Assembly: GCA_937884235.1 (NCBI GenBank)
Contig: CALGBT010000417.1
Span: 1-6,322 of the forward strand
Length of the DNA stretch: 6,322 nt
From: an uncultured Pseudomonadota bacterium
GTDB lineage: Bacteria; Myxococcota_A; UBA9042; CAIXZC01
Direction: 5' to 3'
The notes beneath the pieces are model-generated. The model did not search any database and had not been told where the DNA came from. It saw only the letters and a program-made list of their open reading frames with translations. Position numbers and translations under genes: made by a program. The stretch's first letter is position 1, and the number at the start of each line of letters is the position of its first letter. Below are positions 6,213-6,322 of the stretch, piece after piece.

Positions 6213-6225
6213 CACCGTACTGACG

Positions 6226-6322
6226 GGGTGGTGCGTGGCGGTCCTTCGACTGCGCTCGCTTTGCTCGCTGCGCTCAGGATGACGGGGTTTGGGTGGTGCG
6301 TGGCGGTCCTTCGACTGCGCTC
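6226..6322. repeat. Tandem repeat with 65-bp period, cut by the window edge
   Basis: The 32 bases at 6226-6257 (GGGTGGTGCGTGGCGGTCCT and onward to GCGCTC) recur exactly at 6291-6322, the last base of the window. At least one full 65-bp unit and the start of a second are present; the array may continue to the right. No gene is seen from 6154 to 6322. Confidence 0.85.
6240..6283 (-). repeat. Inverted copy (C) of the repeat core, with a different centre
   Basis: Read on the minus strand this copy starts GTCATCCTGAGCG and ends GTCGAAGGACC, like the cores of copies A and B, but the middle differs: it holds two AGCGAGC blocks instead of GGGCATCGCCC. The core is 44 bases against 38. A further partial copy in the same orientation begins at 6305 and is cut at 6322. 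Confidence 0.85.

Noticed and set aside
5997..6215. Minus-strand frame starting MRNNSADMHTQRSFDSGDAL opposite the GIY-YIG gene
   Set aside because: Its start is repeat B read backwards. A near-identical peptide arises from repeat A, so it is a repeat artefact antisense to a real gene.
5663..6322. CRISPR array
   Set aside because: Copies are few, in both orientations, with variable centres and irregular spacing, and no cas gene is present. This does not fit a CRISPR.

Overview
The window looks like a chromosomal segment of a Gram-negative, fairly GC-rich deltaproteobacterial-type bacterium, most likely Myxococcota or Bradymonadota. This is inferred from protein style: a secreted Cys-rich protein carrying the CGDDGCGGxCGxC and CxVxxxC...NECxxC modules, a transmembrane Hanks-type kinase with an N-terminal zinc ribbon, and a TPR/PEGA-domain partner. 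No rRNA, tRNA, CRISPR array, phage gene or insertion-sequence transposase was seen.

Layout. Four genes lie on the minus strand and are transcribed from right to left. First (5580 to 3841) is an Lgt-family polytopic membrane protein fused to a beta-rich, barrel-like C-terminal domain. A 107-bp gap follows and holds a good sigma70-type promoter. Next comes a tight cluster: a zinc-ribbon/kinase/transmembrane/charged-helix protein starting at TTG (3733 to 1790); a secreted TPR-PEGA protein with two C-terminal membrane segments, starting 1 base after the kinase stop (1788 to 565); and a Cys-rich probable lipoprotein that runs off the left edge (544 to 1). Spacings of 1 and 20 bases, each with a Shine-Dalgarno sequence, argue for one operon.

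The right-hand kilobase is different. A small GIY-YIG endonuclease gene (5845 to 6153, plus strand) is boxed by two direct 69-bp repeats differing at one base (5663-5731 and 6144-6212). Its stop codon lies inside the right repeat. Beyond it are further copies of the same core repeat in inverted orientation (6240-6283, and one cut by the window edge), arranged as a 65-bp-period tandem. This resembles a small nuclease-plus-repeat unit of possible mobile character.

Working model (inference): the kinase cluster is an envelope signalling or assembly module, with a cytoplasmic kinase, an extended periplasmic helix, a periplasmic TPR/PEGA protein and a secreted Cys-rich lipoprotein. The upstream Lgt-like fusion may belong to the same envelope theme but probably has its own promoter. 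The two most unusual items are the Lgt/beta-domain fusion and the repeat-bracketed GIY-YIG gene.
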